From NCBI GenBank assembly GCA_001940725.1, contig MDVR01000018.1, positions 1 through 36,875 on the forward strand: a stretch of 36,875 bases of DNA. Direction: 5' to 3'. Below the pieces are notes generated by a model. That model did no database searches. It was not told the DNA's origin and saw only the letters and a program-made list of their open reading frames with translations. The translations under genes and the position numbers were made by a program. The stretch's first letter is position 1. Every line of letters starts with the position of its first letter. The DNA comes from Candidatus Heimdallarchaeota archaeon LC_2. Its GTDB lineage: Archaea > Asgardarchaeota > Heimdallarchaeia > Heimdallarchaeales > Kariarchaeaceae. Shown here piece by piece: positions 1-8,179 of the stretch.

Positions 1-236
1 GCCGTTAGTAGGGAAATCGCAATTGCTTTCTTTTCCACCTCCTACTGGAATGCTTTCGTTCGGAGGGTTCCCTTCCTCTACTGAGGATCCCCATGCTTTT
101 TGGACATGAGGTGGAATCCAATTCGGGGGTCTTAGGATCGAAGGTTGCTTGCACCTACCCTAAGCTTATCGCAGCTTGCCACGCCCTTCATCGGTTTGTC
201 AGCCAAGGTATCCCTTATGTTGTGTGTAGCAGAATT
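1..236 (-). rRNA. 23S ribosomal RNA, 5' part, truncated by window edge
   Basis: Read on the minus strand, this has the conserved 5' domain of large-subunit rRNA: the block GATGAAGGGCGTGGCAAGCT followed by GCGATAAGC, and further in GGAAAAGAAAGCAAT followed by CTACTAACGGC. These match the corresponding segments of archaeal and bacterial 23S rRNA in order and spacing. The mature 5' end is placed near 236 because GATGAAGG usually lies about 45 nt from it; this is an estimate. Only about 236 nt are inside the window. No 16S signature or tRNA is seen upstream (to the right) before comB. Confidence 0.93.
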
Positions 237-253
237 GTACTACTGGGTTTTTT

Positions 254-274
254 CTGGGGTAATATTACCCACAG
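254..274 (-). promoter_or_regulatory. Perfect palindrome just upstream of 23S rRNA
   Basis: GGGTAATATTACCC at 257-270 is a perfect 14-base palindrome, extended by CTG/CAG flanks with one bulged base. It lies about 20 nt upstream of the estimated 23S 5' end. A second hairpin (CCTGC/GCAGG arms, 319-337) follows further upstream. They could be pre-rRNA processing stems; that role is inferred from position only. Confidence 0.35.
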
Positions 275-588
275 GACCAATCTTTCGATTGATCATTTTG
301 TTATAATTTAACATTTTACCTGCTAAATTATGGCAGGGAAGAAGAATATCGTAATTAATCAATAATAATTGATCATTACACGTTACAGTTGTTATGTGAT
401 ACATTTAGTTTTTTCCGAAGAAAAAATTTGTAATGTATATCCAATGTTGGAATTAATCCTTGGAGAAATCCCTATGGATTGTAGCTCACATCATTGTGCT
501 CGTTGCTACTTTAGCGGATTTAAAGCCGCATACATACCTAATTCAATCTTCTTTAAAACCATTCAGTTGTAGTGCGCGGGATGACCGT

Positions 589-622
589 TAAATTTATTCA
601 AAAAATTGACCGATTGAGCCTT
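589..622 (+). repeat. 34-bp dispersed direct repeat, copy A
   Basis: Identical over 34 bases to 7150-7183. The shared core includes AAAAATTGACCGATTGAGCC. In the other copy this segment is the left side of a long stem-loop downstream of the BspA-type gene; here the matching right arm is absent. Confidence 0.85.
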
Positions 623-669
623 GTATGTGAGATATCTAATGTTTTAAATAGGAAAAATTTAACATCGTA

Positions 670-860
670 TTCTTGCCAGAGATCTCAAAATTCAATGGTT
701 TAATCGATTTTTTCAAATATTTAGTAAAAAAAATTATAAACAAATTTGTCTTTTAATTAATTTGTAAATTTGTAATATTAACTAGACTTATGAGATGTGC
801 TGAATTAATATCCCAAGGTTACAATGTTAAGAATTCTTTAAAATGCGTAGTATGCTCATA
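670..860 (+). repeat. Diverged dispersed repeat, copy A
   Basis: Aligns by eye with 4530-4718 in the same orientation with small gaps. Shared landmarks in order are an AGAGAT..TCAA block, a TATTT-GTA block, TAAACAAATTT, TTAATTAATT, TTGTAATATTAA, TATGAGAT/CATGAGAT, GTTAAGAATTCT/ATTAAGAATTCT and AAATGCGT. No coding capacity is kept in this copy. It looks like an old duplication or the remains of a non-autonomous element. Confidence 0.65.
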
Positions 861-920
861 AGGCGCATTTAGATCTGTAATTATCTGCTCCTCTACGGCC
901 TAATTATCAAATCGTCGAGC

Positions 921-1634
921 TCATTCATTCATAAAGGCATCTATATTCAATTTTGGCGCAGTTTCATCAACATTTAGTTCAGATATATATTTGATATCAG
1001 ATTTGTATTTTCTCCCTATTAATTCTCTACCAGAAGAACAATTCTCAAGCAATTTGTTCAAATTATCCTTATTGTTTTCAAAAACTGATCTAGCTGAAAT
1101 TGCTTCAGGTGATAACCTTCCGTTTAGGTATGAAATAACTGCACCTGCACCAAGTAAATCCTCAAATGAAGGTCGAAGAGTATCATCACCAACCCATCTT
1201 TCCCCACACGCTATCACGGCTATTCTATCACCATTCAACTGAGCTACTTTTGCAACATATGAAGCATTTCTCAGACATCCAACATATGTAGGAGTACCGC
1301 CCGTAGATAATGAAAGTGTGGCTCCATTAGGTGACGGAAGTACAATTCGATCATTCTCCTTCAATGAATTAAGAGACAGGGGTGAGAGGGAATATTCACC
1401 TTTTCCTCTTGGACATGCCAATATTGCATTTCTTGATTTAGCAAACTCTATTCTATTATCGTCCTTCCATCTATATGGAAATACAATTGCTCCTTTGGCA
1501 ACTGCTACTGTGACTGCTGTTGAAAATGACATTACATCAACGATAATTATTGCATCACTAATTGGTGAAAGAGTCTCCACACCTTTTATTCCCCATTCAA
1601 ATCTGATATCAAATGGAGATTGACTGTACACCAT
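921..1634 (-). CDS. comB: 2-phosphosulfolactate phosphatase family protein (ComB-like)
   Basis: 237 aa, near the usual family length. Family signatures are visible: IVDVMSFSTA near residues 31-40, VLPSPNGATLS at 98-108, CLRNASYVA at 120-128, and ACGERW..D..LRPSFEDLLGAGA at 142-165. In methanogens ComB hydrolyses 2-phospho-3-sulfolactate, a Mg-dependent step of coenzyme M synthesis. In non-methanogens, as probably here, the physiological substrate is uncertain and no other coenzyme M gene is nearby. The ATG at 1632-1634 lies about 27 nt from a TATA box (1655-1668 on the minus strand), which suggests a leaderless mRNA. It is isolated between two non-coding stretches. Confidence 0.92.
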   Translation of the reverse strand: MVYSQSPFDIRFEWGIKGVETLSPISDAIIIVDVMSFSTAVTVAVAKGAIVFPYRWKDDNRIEFAKSRNAILACPRGKGEYSLSPLSLNSLKENDRIVLPSPNGATLSLSTGGTPTYVGCLRNASYVAKVAQLNGDRIAVIACGERWVGDDTLRPSFEDLLGAGAVISYLNGRLSPEAISARSVFENNKDNLNKLLENCSSGRELIGRKYKSDIKYISELNVDETAPKLNIDAFMNE

Positions 1635-1654
1635 ATAAATTATTATTTTATCAA

Positions 1655-1668
1655 GTTTTTATAAAAAC
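1655..1668 (-). promoter_or_regulatory. TATA box for comB
   Basis: Minus-strand GTTTTTATAAAAAC, centred about 27 nt upstream of the ATG at 1634. This is the archaeal TATA distance expected when transcription starts at or next to the start codon. Confidence 0.55.
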
Positions 1669-1935
1669 TAGTGTCTCATTTTATGTCAAAGATCTCAAAT
1701 GTGGTCATCCAGAAGAATTGATTATAGTTATTTCAGATTATTTTTGGATCGATTCATGTTATGTGAATGTCATCAGATGATTCAATCCATCGATAAAATA
1801 TTTATGAAGCTGAGAAAAGTCGCAGAGTTGATCCTTATGGATAGTATCAGCTGAAATAATACTCTGAGGTAGCTTGGGATCGAAAACAAATAAATTAATA
1901 GAAATGGTCAATATGAATTTTATTCAATTGCGGAT

Positions 1936-1956
1936 TATCATCCTAATACGCAATTC
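1936..1956 (+). repeat. 21-bp dispersed repeat, copy A
   Basis: ATCATCCTAATACGCAATTC with a preceding T occurs here and again at 8860-8880, both in intergenic DNA in the same orientation. Flanks do not match beyond a few bases. Confidence 0.8.
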
Positions 1957-2072
1957 AATTAATTAATGAAAATGAATATTATCAATCGATTTATGTCCTT
2001 AAACATTGGATATTTAATTGATTCGGAGGCACAGAGGCTAAATCGAACTTGTATAATAGATAAAAGAATTGC

Positions 2073-2203
2073 TTGTAAGCCCTGTGAAAATGTCAAAGAC
2101 TTGGGTTTCAATCTTGCATCGATTGTCTTGAATTGAACAACTTAGTATCTTTCAATTATTATCAGGATTTCTACATTTTATGACGAAGCGTTTGGGCTTA
2201 CAA
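2073..2203. repeat. Inverted-repeat-bounded segment (candidate MITE or structured RNA)
   Basis: TTGTAAGCCC (2073-2082) and its perfect reverse complement GGGCTTACAA (2194-2203) enclose 111 nt. AATT on both outer sides can extend the pairing after a small internal loop, or be a short target duplication. No coding capacity inside. It may be a miniature inverted-repeat element or a structured transcript. Confidence 0.45.
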
Positions 2204-2313
2204 ACTAATTTTTTATTACAATTGACTCTCTCCTAGCATTATCGCATGACGATAATTCAAAGTATGTTTCGAACGGTCTACTAAGCTCTCCGATTCACAA
2301 AGTACCCATCTTC

Positions 2314-2321
2314 TTTATATA
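2314..2321 (+). promoter_or_regulatory. TATA box for the membrane protein / phosphoesterase pair
   Basis: TTTATATA centred about 24 nt upstream of the TTG at 2341. The spacing fits a leaderless transcript and supports that start over the internal ATG 87 bases further in. Confidence 0.6.
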
Positions 2322-2340
2322 CTACCTCATTAGTTTCTTA

Positions 2341-3483
2341 TTGTTCACATTGACTTGTAATAAAAAAATTAATCTGGTAGATCAGTCTACGAGTATTCAA
2401 AAAACAGAATCATCAAAAGTGGTAATAATGTTATTCCTTTCTTTAGCAATTCTATTGTATATGATTGCTTTTGAACGAACAGTCTCATTAATCTTTGTTC
2501 TCAACTTCGCTGCTGGAGAACTGAATGCATCAGTTATTCTATTCCTGGCCACGATGACTGGGATGTATTATATCTTTGTGTTTAATCGCATTTGGCCCCA
2601 CACAAGAACCCACCTCTCGATATCAACCTCATTTGGATTTCTCATGATATTATTAAGTATCTTCAATAATCCCCTTGTCTCACTCTTAGCAGTTGTTATG
2701 TTTCAAATTGCGATTACACCAATTATTATCCATTATTTGCAGATATTACAGAAAGAATTTATAATTGCAGCAGTTATGGGAGTCGTATTTCAGATTATGA
2801 CTCGTTCAATCCTTGATACCTCATCATTTTATGCAACAAATCTTGGATTAGTAGTTTTAATAAGCCTTAATATTATTTGGATGATTTTTTGGTTATTACA
2901 ATTAAGAAATGATTTTGATTCAATCGAGTCCAGTATACAATTAACCAGATTTTACTCATTATTCAGTTTTCTGATCTTGGAAATCATATTTTTGGGATCA
3001 CCTTCTGCGATATCAACATGGTTCTTACGAAATTACCTTTTAACTTCGATTTCTAGTCTATTAGGATTATATTTAGGTTTGTACTTTGTGATTTCACATG
3101 ATAACCTGAAAATCATTAATCAAAAAATCACTTTGTATGTAATTTCTATTCTGTTTTTGATTTCAATGATAATTGTACTTTGGCTTTCTAACGAATTATT
3201 ATCAAATATCGCTATTTTTACAGCACAGATTTTTGCGGTATATTTACTTTCTATTGGAATTTCTAAGGGTGAAACAACTCAAATATCAACTCTAGGGAAG
3301 CGACTGACAGGAATGCAATTTATGATTATCATAGTAGTATTTCTAGTGATCGGTGCTCCATTTTGGACAGCTATGCCTTTGAAATTTCTGCTAAAGCATA
3401 ACGATAAAGCTTTGATGTTTGCCGTATCATCATTATTACCACTATCTAACAATCAAATATTGCTCAAGGGGGACATCAAATGA
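2341..3483 (+). CDS. Polytopic membrane protein, partner of the EEP-type phosphoesterase
   Basis: 380 aa, TTG start supported by a TATA box 24 nt upstream. After about 28 hydrophilic residues there are roughly ten hydrophobic segments filling most of residues 28-365, with short charged loops and a hydrophilic tail. No enzymatic motif is seen. The stop codon overlaps the ATG of the next gene (ATGA), so the two are translationally coupled. In eukaryotic PGAP2IP/Cwh43 a polytopic membrane region precedes a C-terminal endonuclease/exonuclease/phosphatase domain in one protein. The arrangement here resembles that protein split in two, so this may be the membrane half; that is inferred from order and topology, not from matched residues. 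Confidence 0.85.
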   Translation: MFTLTCNKKINLVDQSTSIQKTESSKVVIMLFLSLAILLYMIAFERTVSLIFVLNFAAGELNASVILFLATMTGMYYIFVFNRIWPHTRTHLSISTSFGFLMILLSIFNNPLVSLLAVVMFQIAITPIIIHYLQILQKEFIIAAVMGVVFQIMTRSILDTSSFYATNLGLVVLISLNIIWMIFWLLQLRNDFDSIESSIQLTRFYSLFSFLILEIIFLGSPSAISTWFLRNYLLTSISSLLGLYLGLYFVISHDNLKIINQKITLYVISILFLISMIIVLWLSNELLSNIAIFTAQIFAVYLLSIGISKGETTQISTLGKRLTGMQFMIIIVVFLVIGAPFWTAMPLKFLLKHNDKALMFAVSSLLPLSNNQILLKGDIK

Positions 3484-4367
3484 AGGTAGACCACAAGGTA
3501 TATTCAATAATTTTGATAATATCACTACTTATAACCGTATTTAGCATTTTAGGTTACCAATATTTGGGTGAACCTAATAATAAAGATGAACCTGTAAACT
3601 CAATTAAAGTGATGACATATAACATACATTTGAGTTATGATTATGGAGCAGGTGGAAACATAAACTTGGAGAAAATAGCCGAACTAATTGAAGATAATGA
3701 GGTTGACATTATTGGTTTTCAAGAAAGTGATACGAATCGTTTGATATCTTCCAACCAGAATAGCATAATGTGGCTGTCTCATAAGTTAAAAATGTATTAT
3801 TATTATGGAGCACCAACATCTGAAGGGATATGGGGTGTATCACTTCTTTCTCGTTGGGAAATTGAGGATCCAACTTATCATAAATTACCTTCAGATGAAA
3901 CTTTGCAACGAATAACTTTAGTTTGTAAAATAAATATCCCAGAGCCATTTGGGAGTATTGATGTGCTAGTAACACATTTGGATTTTGAGAGTAGTGAGAT
4001 TCAATTGAAACAAATCGAGAAAATTATTGATATTGTTGGTGAAAGACCTCGATCCATAATCTTGGGGGATTTCAATACTGTGATTGCACAAGATCAAGAG
4101 GGGAAAACATTGGATCAAGATCCATCTTACAAATTGTTAAATGACACTTTTGAAGATGCGTGGGTATCGTCTGGTGGAAGTTTTTCAGAATTAACATCAT
4201 ATTATTTTGATGAATCTGATGTGTATGATGTTTCTAATACTCGAATTGATTATATTTGGTTACATGGAACCCTTTCGGTTGTTCCAAATAGTCATTTAGT
4301 ACTGGGTTCAAAATCAATTTCAGATCATCGAGCGATTATTGTTGAAATAACTAGATCGATTAATTAA
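3480..4367 (+). CDS. Membrane-anchored endonuclease/exonuclease/phosphatase-fold protein, PGAP2IP/Cwh43-like
   Basis: 295 aa. Residues 8-26 form an N-terminal membrane anchor, so the catalytic domain is probably extracytoplasmic. All EEP-fold catalytic residues are present: Asn48 in TYNIH, Glu82 in GFQESD, His166 in VTHLD, Asp197 and Asn199 in LGDFNT, Asp257 in RIDYIW, and Asp282/His283 in SDHRA. The stretch ESD..R...MWL..KL followed by WGVSLLSRW.I....H.LPS (residues 82-137) resembles the C-terminal domain of PGAP2IP/Cwh43, which acts in GPI-anchor lipid remodelling in eukaryotes. Substrate here is unknown; a phosphodiester in lipid or glycolipid is plausible. It overlaps the upstream membrane gene by 4 bases. 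Confidence 0.9.
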   Translation: MKVDHKVYSIILIISLLITVFSILGYQYLGEPNNKDEPVNSIKVMTYNIHLSYDYGAGGNINLEKIAELIEDNEVDIIGFQESDTNRLISSNQNSIMWLSHKLKMYYYYGAPTSEGIWGVSLLSRWEIEDPTYHKLPSDETLQRITLVCKINIPEPFGSIDVLVTHLDFESSEIQLKQIEKIIDIVGERPRSIILGDFNTVIAQDQEGKTLDQDPSYKLLNDTFEDAWVSSGGSFSELTSYYFDESDVYDVSNTRIDYIWLHGTLSVVPNSHLVLGSKSISDHRAIIVEITRSIN

Positions 4368-4383
4368 AATGTAGACCTATGGA

Positions 4384-4602
4384 ATGTATCATCTGTCATT
4401 ATTTTACTTCCTCTTCGCAGACAACATCAGTGTTGATAAGTATAAATGCCGTAGTCATGTAAATGAAGGACGCCACCAAGAGATAAAGGAATTACTCACT
4501 CCACAGGATGAATATGAATTTTCTAAAGAGGAAGTCCAAGAGATAATCAATTTTCCCATATATTTGGTAGAAAATCAAATTCTAAACAAATTTATCATTT
4601 AA
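4384..4602 (+). CDS. Short unknown ORF overlapping a dispersed repeat
   Basis: 72 aa, unrecognised, starting 17 bases after the phosphoesterase gene. The C-terminal half is acidic and helix-prone (DEYEFSKEEVQEIINF). Its 3' end lies in a repeat whose other copy (670-860) is non-coding, so it may be a chance frame or the decayed end of a larger gene. Low confidence that it is expressed. Confidence 0.25.
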   Translation: MYHLSLFYFLFADNISVDKYKCRSHVNEGRHQEIKELLTPQDEYEFSKEEVQEIINFPIYLVENQILNKFII

Positions 4603-4718
4603 TTAATTAGTAAAAATGTAAAATTGTAATATTAATTAAACTCATGAGATAGGCGGAATTGATCTCAAAAATTTCAGTATTAAGAATTCTAAGAAATGCG
4701 TGTAATACACGTAACATG
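4530..4718 (+). repeat. Diverged dispersed repeat, copy B
   Basis: Same orientation and same order of landmark blocks as 670-860 (TAAACAAATTT, TTAATTAATT, TTGTAATATTAA, TGAGAT, TTAAGAATTCT, AAATGCGT). This copy overlaps the end of the 72-aa frame and ends about 100 bases before the BspA-type gene, so it may carry part of that gene's promoter region. Confidence 0.65.
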
Positions 4719-4817
4719 AACATCATCTGAAGAAATTATAATATCGTCTTATCCATTGGCGACTTATTATTAAAATCAGAAATCCCTAAAGTTTTTATTC
4801 TAGACGAGAAGATAACA

Positions 4818-7136
4818 ATGTGTAGTTATCTCATGTTGAATCGAAAGATATTGATATTTTGTTTGATGTTGTTGTTTACAACCTTTATTACTCTTCCAGT
4901 GAAAGGCTCTAAAGAGTCAATTGACCAGTTTCCCATTTCTTCCAATGTTGACTTCAAAGAAAAATTCACTGATGGGTTGCAATTCAAAAGTGATTCTGCA
5001 TTTGATTCTGACCATTTTATCAGTGATCCACTCAATCGACCAAATGAAATGTCAAGTTTAAATTCTCCCACTTATATTTCTTCCCCTAAGATCAGTGGAT
5101 TCCAGGGGCAAAACAATATCGACCTAACAGCTATTGATCCATCTGCATTTGTCTCCACTTGGGACACGAGCTTGATTAGTGATGGATCAACAAACAGTGT
5201 GCAAATCAAGTTGCCACTTGAAGAGAGTGGTATCTATAATTTCAATGTAGATTGGGGAGATGGGGAGGTCAACAATACGATCACAATTTGGAATCAAACA
5301 GAGGTTACACATACATATGCATCAGAAGGTGAATTCACTATAATTATTGACGGTACACTGGTTGGTTGGCGATTTAACAATGTTGAAGATAAATTAAAAA
5401 TCATAGAGATATCCCAATGGGGAAATTTACGGCTGGGAAACTCGGCTAGCTACTTTTATGGGTGCTCAAATTTAGTACTTACAGCCACCGACCCGGTGGA
5501 TCTCACAGGGACGACGACCTTGCGTGATTCATTTCGTGGCAATATAATATTGGGACACAGTGGTGATATGAATAACTGGGATGTATCCGGTGTGACCGAT
5601 ATGGCTGGAATGTTCGCTCTTACAAACTTCTTCAATCAAGATTTGAATAACTGGGATGTATCTGGGGTAACTGATATGAGTCAAATGTTTAAAGGTACAG
5701 ATTCTTCGAATAGTGTTTTTGATCAATCTCTGAATAGTTGGGATGTATCCAGTGTTACTAATATGAGTGGTATGTTCAGTTATCTCTGGAACTATAATAG
5801 AACTATCGCTAATTGGGATGTATCAAGTGTCACAGATATGTCAGGAATGTTCGTTCACGCACATAGCTACAATCAACCTCTCAATACTTGGGATGTTTCC
5901 AGTGTTAGGGATATGTCGACCATGTTTAATGTAGGATGGACCCGAGGGGGACGTCCATTCAACCAGCCAATTGGTAATTGGGATGTGTCAAAAGTTACTG
6001 ATATGTCCGGTATGTTTGCAGATGGCTTCAATCAGCCTATTGGCGACTGGGATGTGTCTAGTGTAACTGATATGACTGAAATGTTTTATTATGTTTCCGG
6101 ATTCAATCAACCTATAGGTGACTGGGATGTGTCTAGTGTAACTGATATGACTGATATGTTTCATAGTGCTTCCGGATTCAATCAACCTATTGGTGACTGG
6201 GATGTATCTAGTGTAACTGATATGAGTCATATGTTCCAATCAACAGATAACTTCAATCAACCTATTGGCAATTGGGATGTGTCTAATGTCAATGATATGT
6301 CAGAAATGTTTAACGGTGTAACATTATCTATATCAAACTATGATTCATTGTTACTAGGTTGGTCAGTACTATCCTTACAACGTGACGTAATCTTTGATGT
6401 TGGAAATTCTGTCAATAGCATTGCTTCTTCTGACGCACGACAAAAAATCATTGATGAATTTAATTGGATAATTTATGATGCTAGTAACCCCCAACAAGAT
6501 GAAATTAGCGAAACTCAATCAGAGGAAATTAGCGAAACTCAATCAGAAGAAATCAGTGAATCACTTGATCGAGTCTTCATAGGTCAATCGCTTGCTGTTT
6601 TTTTGATAGTTGGACTTGGCGGATATATGCTTAAAGTCAGAGGCTTGTCAAGAATTGCGGGAGTCCAGATTAATGAATCCACCAAAATCATGTTACAACA
6701 CATTTTCAATGGGAATACAAACAAATATCTCTACCTGATCGGGGGTATCACAGGAAAAGATGGAATAAAAACTGAAACCAACATACCAAAAGAAATGCTG
6801 AACCACAAGTTTTTGATGCAACCTGTCCGGCTTGCTATGATGAAGATTCTGACTGAGAACCCCTTTTTGACTAATATCGAGATGAAAAATACTTTAGGAA
6901 TATCTTGGGCAGAGTTCAACAATAATCTTACTGCTTTGCGAAAAAACAATTTAGTTATTACTGAGGAGAAGTTTATTGATAATGTCGCCAAACAAACAAT
7001 TACCGTTACTCCAGAAGGACTATCAAAGTACAATCAATTGGTAGATGCGTTACAGGAATTCTTGGCCTCTCCAGATTATGACCTATATACAAAAGGTTAT
7101 TCCGAAGATTTATTGAAGGAATCAGAAAGGAACTAG
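4818..7136 (+). CDS. Surface BspA-type (DUF285) repeat protein with transmembrane helix and cytoplasmic winged-helix domain
   Basis: 772 aa. Residues 8-27 form a signal peptide or anchor; 115-200 contain a PKD-like stretch (VDWGDGE...[12 protein letters not shown]); ten DUF285/BspA repeats of type [14 protein letters not shown] lie at 252-498, mostly 25 residues apart, followed by the usual cap ([10 protein letters not shown]). A Ser/Glu stalk (three [12 protein letters not shown] units, 562-582) leads to a transmembrane helix at 587-605. After a basic stop-transfer segment the C-terminal part (about 665-752) is a winged helix: [18 protein letters not shown], recognition-helix region [21 protein letters not shown], wing, then [19 protein letters not shown]. 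The repeats belong to a family used in surface adhesion and binding. The topology puts a sensor or adhesin outside and a DNA-binding domain inside one chain. Function as a one-component transmembrane regulator is inferred. Confidence 0.92.
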   Translation: MCSYLMLNRKILIFCLMLLFTTFITLPVKGSKESIDQFPISSNVDFKEKFTDGLQFKSDSAFDSDHFISDPLNRPNEMSSLNSPTYISSPKISGFQGQNNIDLTAIDPSAFVSTWDTSLISDGSTNSVQIKLPLEESGIYNFNVDWGDGEVNNTITIWNQTEVTHTYASEGEFTIIIDGTLVGWRFNNVEDKLKIIEISQWGNLRLGNSASYFYGCSNLVLTATDPVDLTGTTTLRDSFRGNIILGHSGDMNNWDVSGVTDMAGMFALTNFFNQDLNNWDVSGVTDMSQMFKGTDSSNSVFDQSLNSWDVSSVTNMSGMFSYLWNYNRTIANWDVSSVTDMSGMFVHAHSYNQPLNTWDVSSVRDMSTMFNVGWTRGGRPFNQPIGNWDVSKVTDMSGMFADGFNQPIGDWDVSSVTDMTEMFYYVSGFNQPIGDWDVSSVTDMTDMFHSASGFNQPIGDWDVSSVTDMSHMFQSTDNFNQPIGNWDVSNVNDMSEMFNGVTLSISNYDSLLLGWSVLSLQRDVIFDVGNSVNSIASSDARQKIIDEFNWIIYDASNPQQDEISETQSEEISETQSEEISESLDRVFIGQSLAVFLIVGLGGYMLKVRGLSRIAGVQINESTKIMLQHIFNGNTNKYLYLIGGITGKDGIKTETNIPKEMLNHKFLMQPVRLAMMKILTENPFLTNIEMKNTLGISWAEFNNNLTALRKNNLVITEEKFIDNVAKQTITVTPEGLSKYNQLVDALQEFLASPDYDLYTKGYSEDLLKESERN

Positions 7137-7146
7137 ATAGCTCAAG

Positions 7147-7227
7147 AGATAAATTTATTCAAAAAATTGACCGATTGAGCCTTCAGTTCAATTTGAAAAT
7201 TTGCTAGAATGAATAAATTTTCTATCT
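7147..7227 (+). repeat. Long stem-loop downstream of the BspA-type gene, containing 34-bp repeat copy B
   Basis: AGATA-AATTTATTCA (7147-7161) pairs with TGAATAAATT (7210-7219) and, after a 3-nt bulge, TATCT (7223-7227): 15 pairs enclosing 48 nt, with a smaller inner pair AATTGA/TCAATT. Its left arm lies inside the 34-bp repeat at 7150-7183, identical to 589-622. It begins 10 nt after the stop codon, so it may be a 3' UTR structure or a small inverted-repeat element. Confidence 0.6.
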
Positions 7228-7270
7228 TAAGGAAAGTATATGTAGATTAATTCAAAATTCAACAACGCAA

Positions 7271-7278
7271 TTTATAAG
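7271..7278 (+). promoter_or_regulatory. TATA box for the LURP-one-like gene
   Basis: TTTATAAG centred 26 nt upstream of the ATG at 7300, with no Shine-Dalgarno sequence between; fits a leaderless transcript. Confidence 0.55.
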
Positions 7279-7299
7279 AATCCACGGTACTAGAAATCA

Positions 7300-7926
7300 A
7301 TGTCAAAAGTAGAAAATCTTTCAAATCAGACTTATCAGTTCAAACAAAGAACTCGATCTTTGTTTAAATTTCAAGAGGCATATGAAGTAACAAATCCTGA
7401 AACAAAGGAAAAATTATTTTTTGGAAAAAGAGATCGACTATGGCTAAAGAGGGATTTACGTGTATTTCAAGGAATAGATGATAAAGGTCCGGAATATTTA
7501 TTTTTGAAAGACAATTCAATATTTGATAAATTCGGTTCATTTACCGCAATGGCACCTGATGGCCAAGTGATGGGATTGGTACGTCGAAAGTTTTGGAGAA
7601 GTTTTTTTTTAAGAGAGACCTACGAATTTGAGTCACCTGAAGGAGAGTTGGTTGGGAAGGCCCAGGCTGATGGATCGATATTCAAAACATGGTTTAGAAA
7701 ATTACGAATCTTAAGAATCATTCCATTTATAGGACCAATTTTAGCAATGTTGATGAGATTACAATTAGAATATATTGACATTAATGGAAATCAGTTTGCA
7801 ACTTTTAAGCGAAAAGTTTCTCTCCGTGATTTTTACAAATTAGTGATGGCTGATGGTGATTTACCAATACCTCAGGGAATATTGATTGGTATGTCAATGC
7901 TATTCGACTCAGCTGAAGGACGATAA
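7300..7926 (+). CDS. LURP-one / Tubby-like superfamily protein
   Basis: 208 aa. The pattern of short beta strands built around QGIDDKGPEYLFLKD, FGSFTAMAPDGQVMGLVRRKFW and RETYEFESPEGELVGKAQAD is typical of the LURP-one-related/phospholipid-scramblase (Tubby-like) fold: a beta barrel around a hydrophobic helix. The helix here would be about IIPFIGPILAMLMRLQLEYI, residues 143-162, followed by one more D-x-x-G strand pair. Proteins of this fold bind membranes or lipids; the exact role in archaea is not known. It lies alone between the surface-sensor gene and the Ras-type GTPase, both on the same strand but with gaps large enough for separate promoters. Confidence 0.75.
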   Translation: MSKVENLSNQTYQFKQRTRSLFKFQEAYEVTNPETKEKLFFGKRDRLWLKRDLRVFQGIDDKGPEYLFLKDNSIFDKFGSFTAMAPDGQVMGLVRRKFWRSFFLRETYEFESPEGELVGKAQADGSIFKTWFRKLRILRIIPFIGPILAMLMRLQLEYIDINGNQFATFKRKVSLRDFYKLVMADGDLPIPQGILIGMSMLFDSAEGR

Positions 7927-8179
7927 ATTAATCCAATAATTAATTTAATGATAAATTAGATCCAAAAAATCAGATATGCTTAGATTACCTTCTGCGGGAT
8001 CGATGATAGATCATGCCTTAAACTTGATTTTAGTTTGTCATTGACGATAGACGTATCTTGTAACAAACGAGTTCTATCTATTATTTATAGTATTTTCCTA
8101 TTTCAATCAACCTTATATATATTGAGCCTAATATATTTAATAGATAATTATTTCAAACTCTATTACTAATCCGAATCGG

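Larger units (their letters stand above)
237..920. other. Gene-free stretch between 23S rRNA and comB
   Basis: About 680 bases with no convincing gene. It holds hairpins near the rRNA (254-274, 319-337), a near-palindrome GCGGATTTAAAGCCGC at 514-529, one copy of a 34-bp dispersed repeat (589-622), and one copy of a diverged repeat of about 190 bp (670-860). An open frame at 369-572 has unremarkable composition and no recognisable domain, and was not accepted. The 23S promoter should be here, but no TATA box stands out. Confidence 0.6.
1669..2310. other. Gene-free stretch with an inverted repeat
   Basis: About 640 bases without a supported gene. It contains a 21-bp repeat also found at 8860-8880 (here 1936-1956) and a 10-bp perfect inverted repeat enclosing 111 nt (2073-2203). 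No tRNA or rRNA signature was seen. Confidence 0.6.

Noticed and set aside
93..311. 72-codon open frame on the plus strand
   Set aside because: It lies antisense to 23S rRNA; the codon pattern comes from rRNA conservation, not protein coding.
369..572. 67-codon frame with a Cys/His cluster upstream of 23S
   Set aside because: Non-canonical start, no recognised domain, in a repeat-rich non-coding stretch; the CSSHHCARC segment is too short to support a zinc protein.
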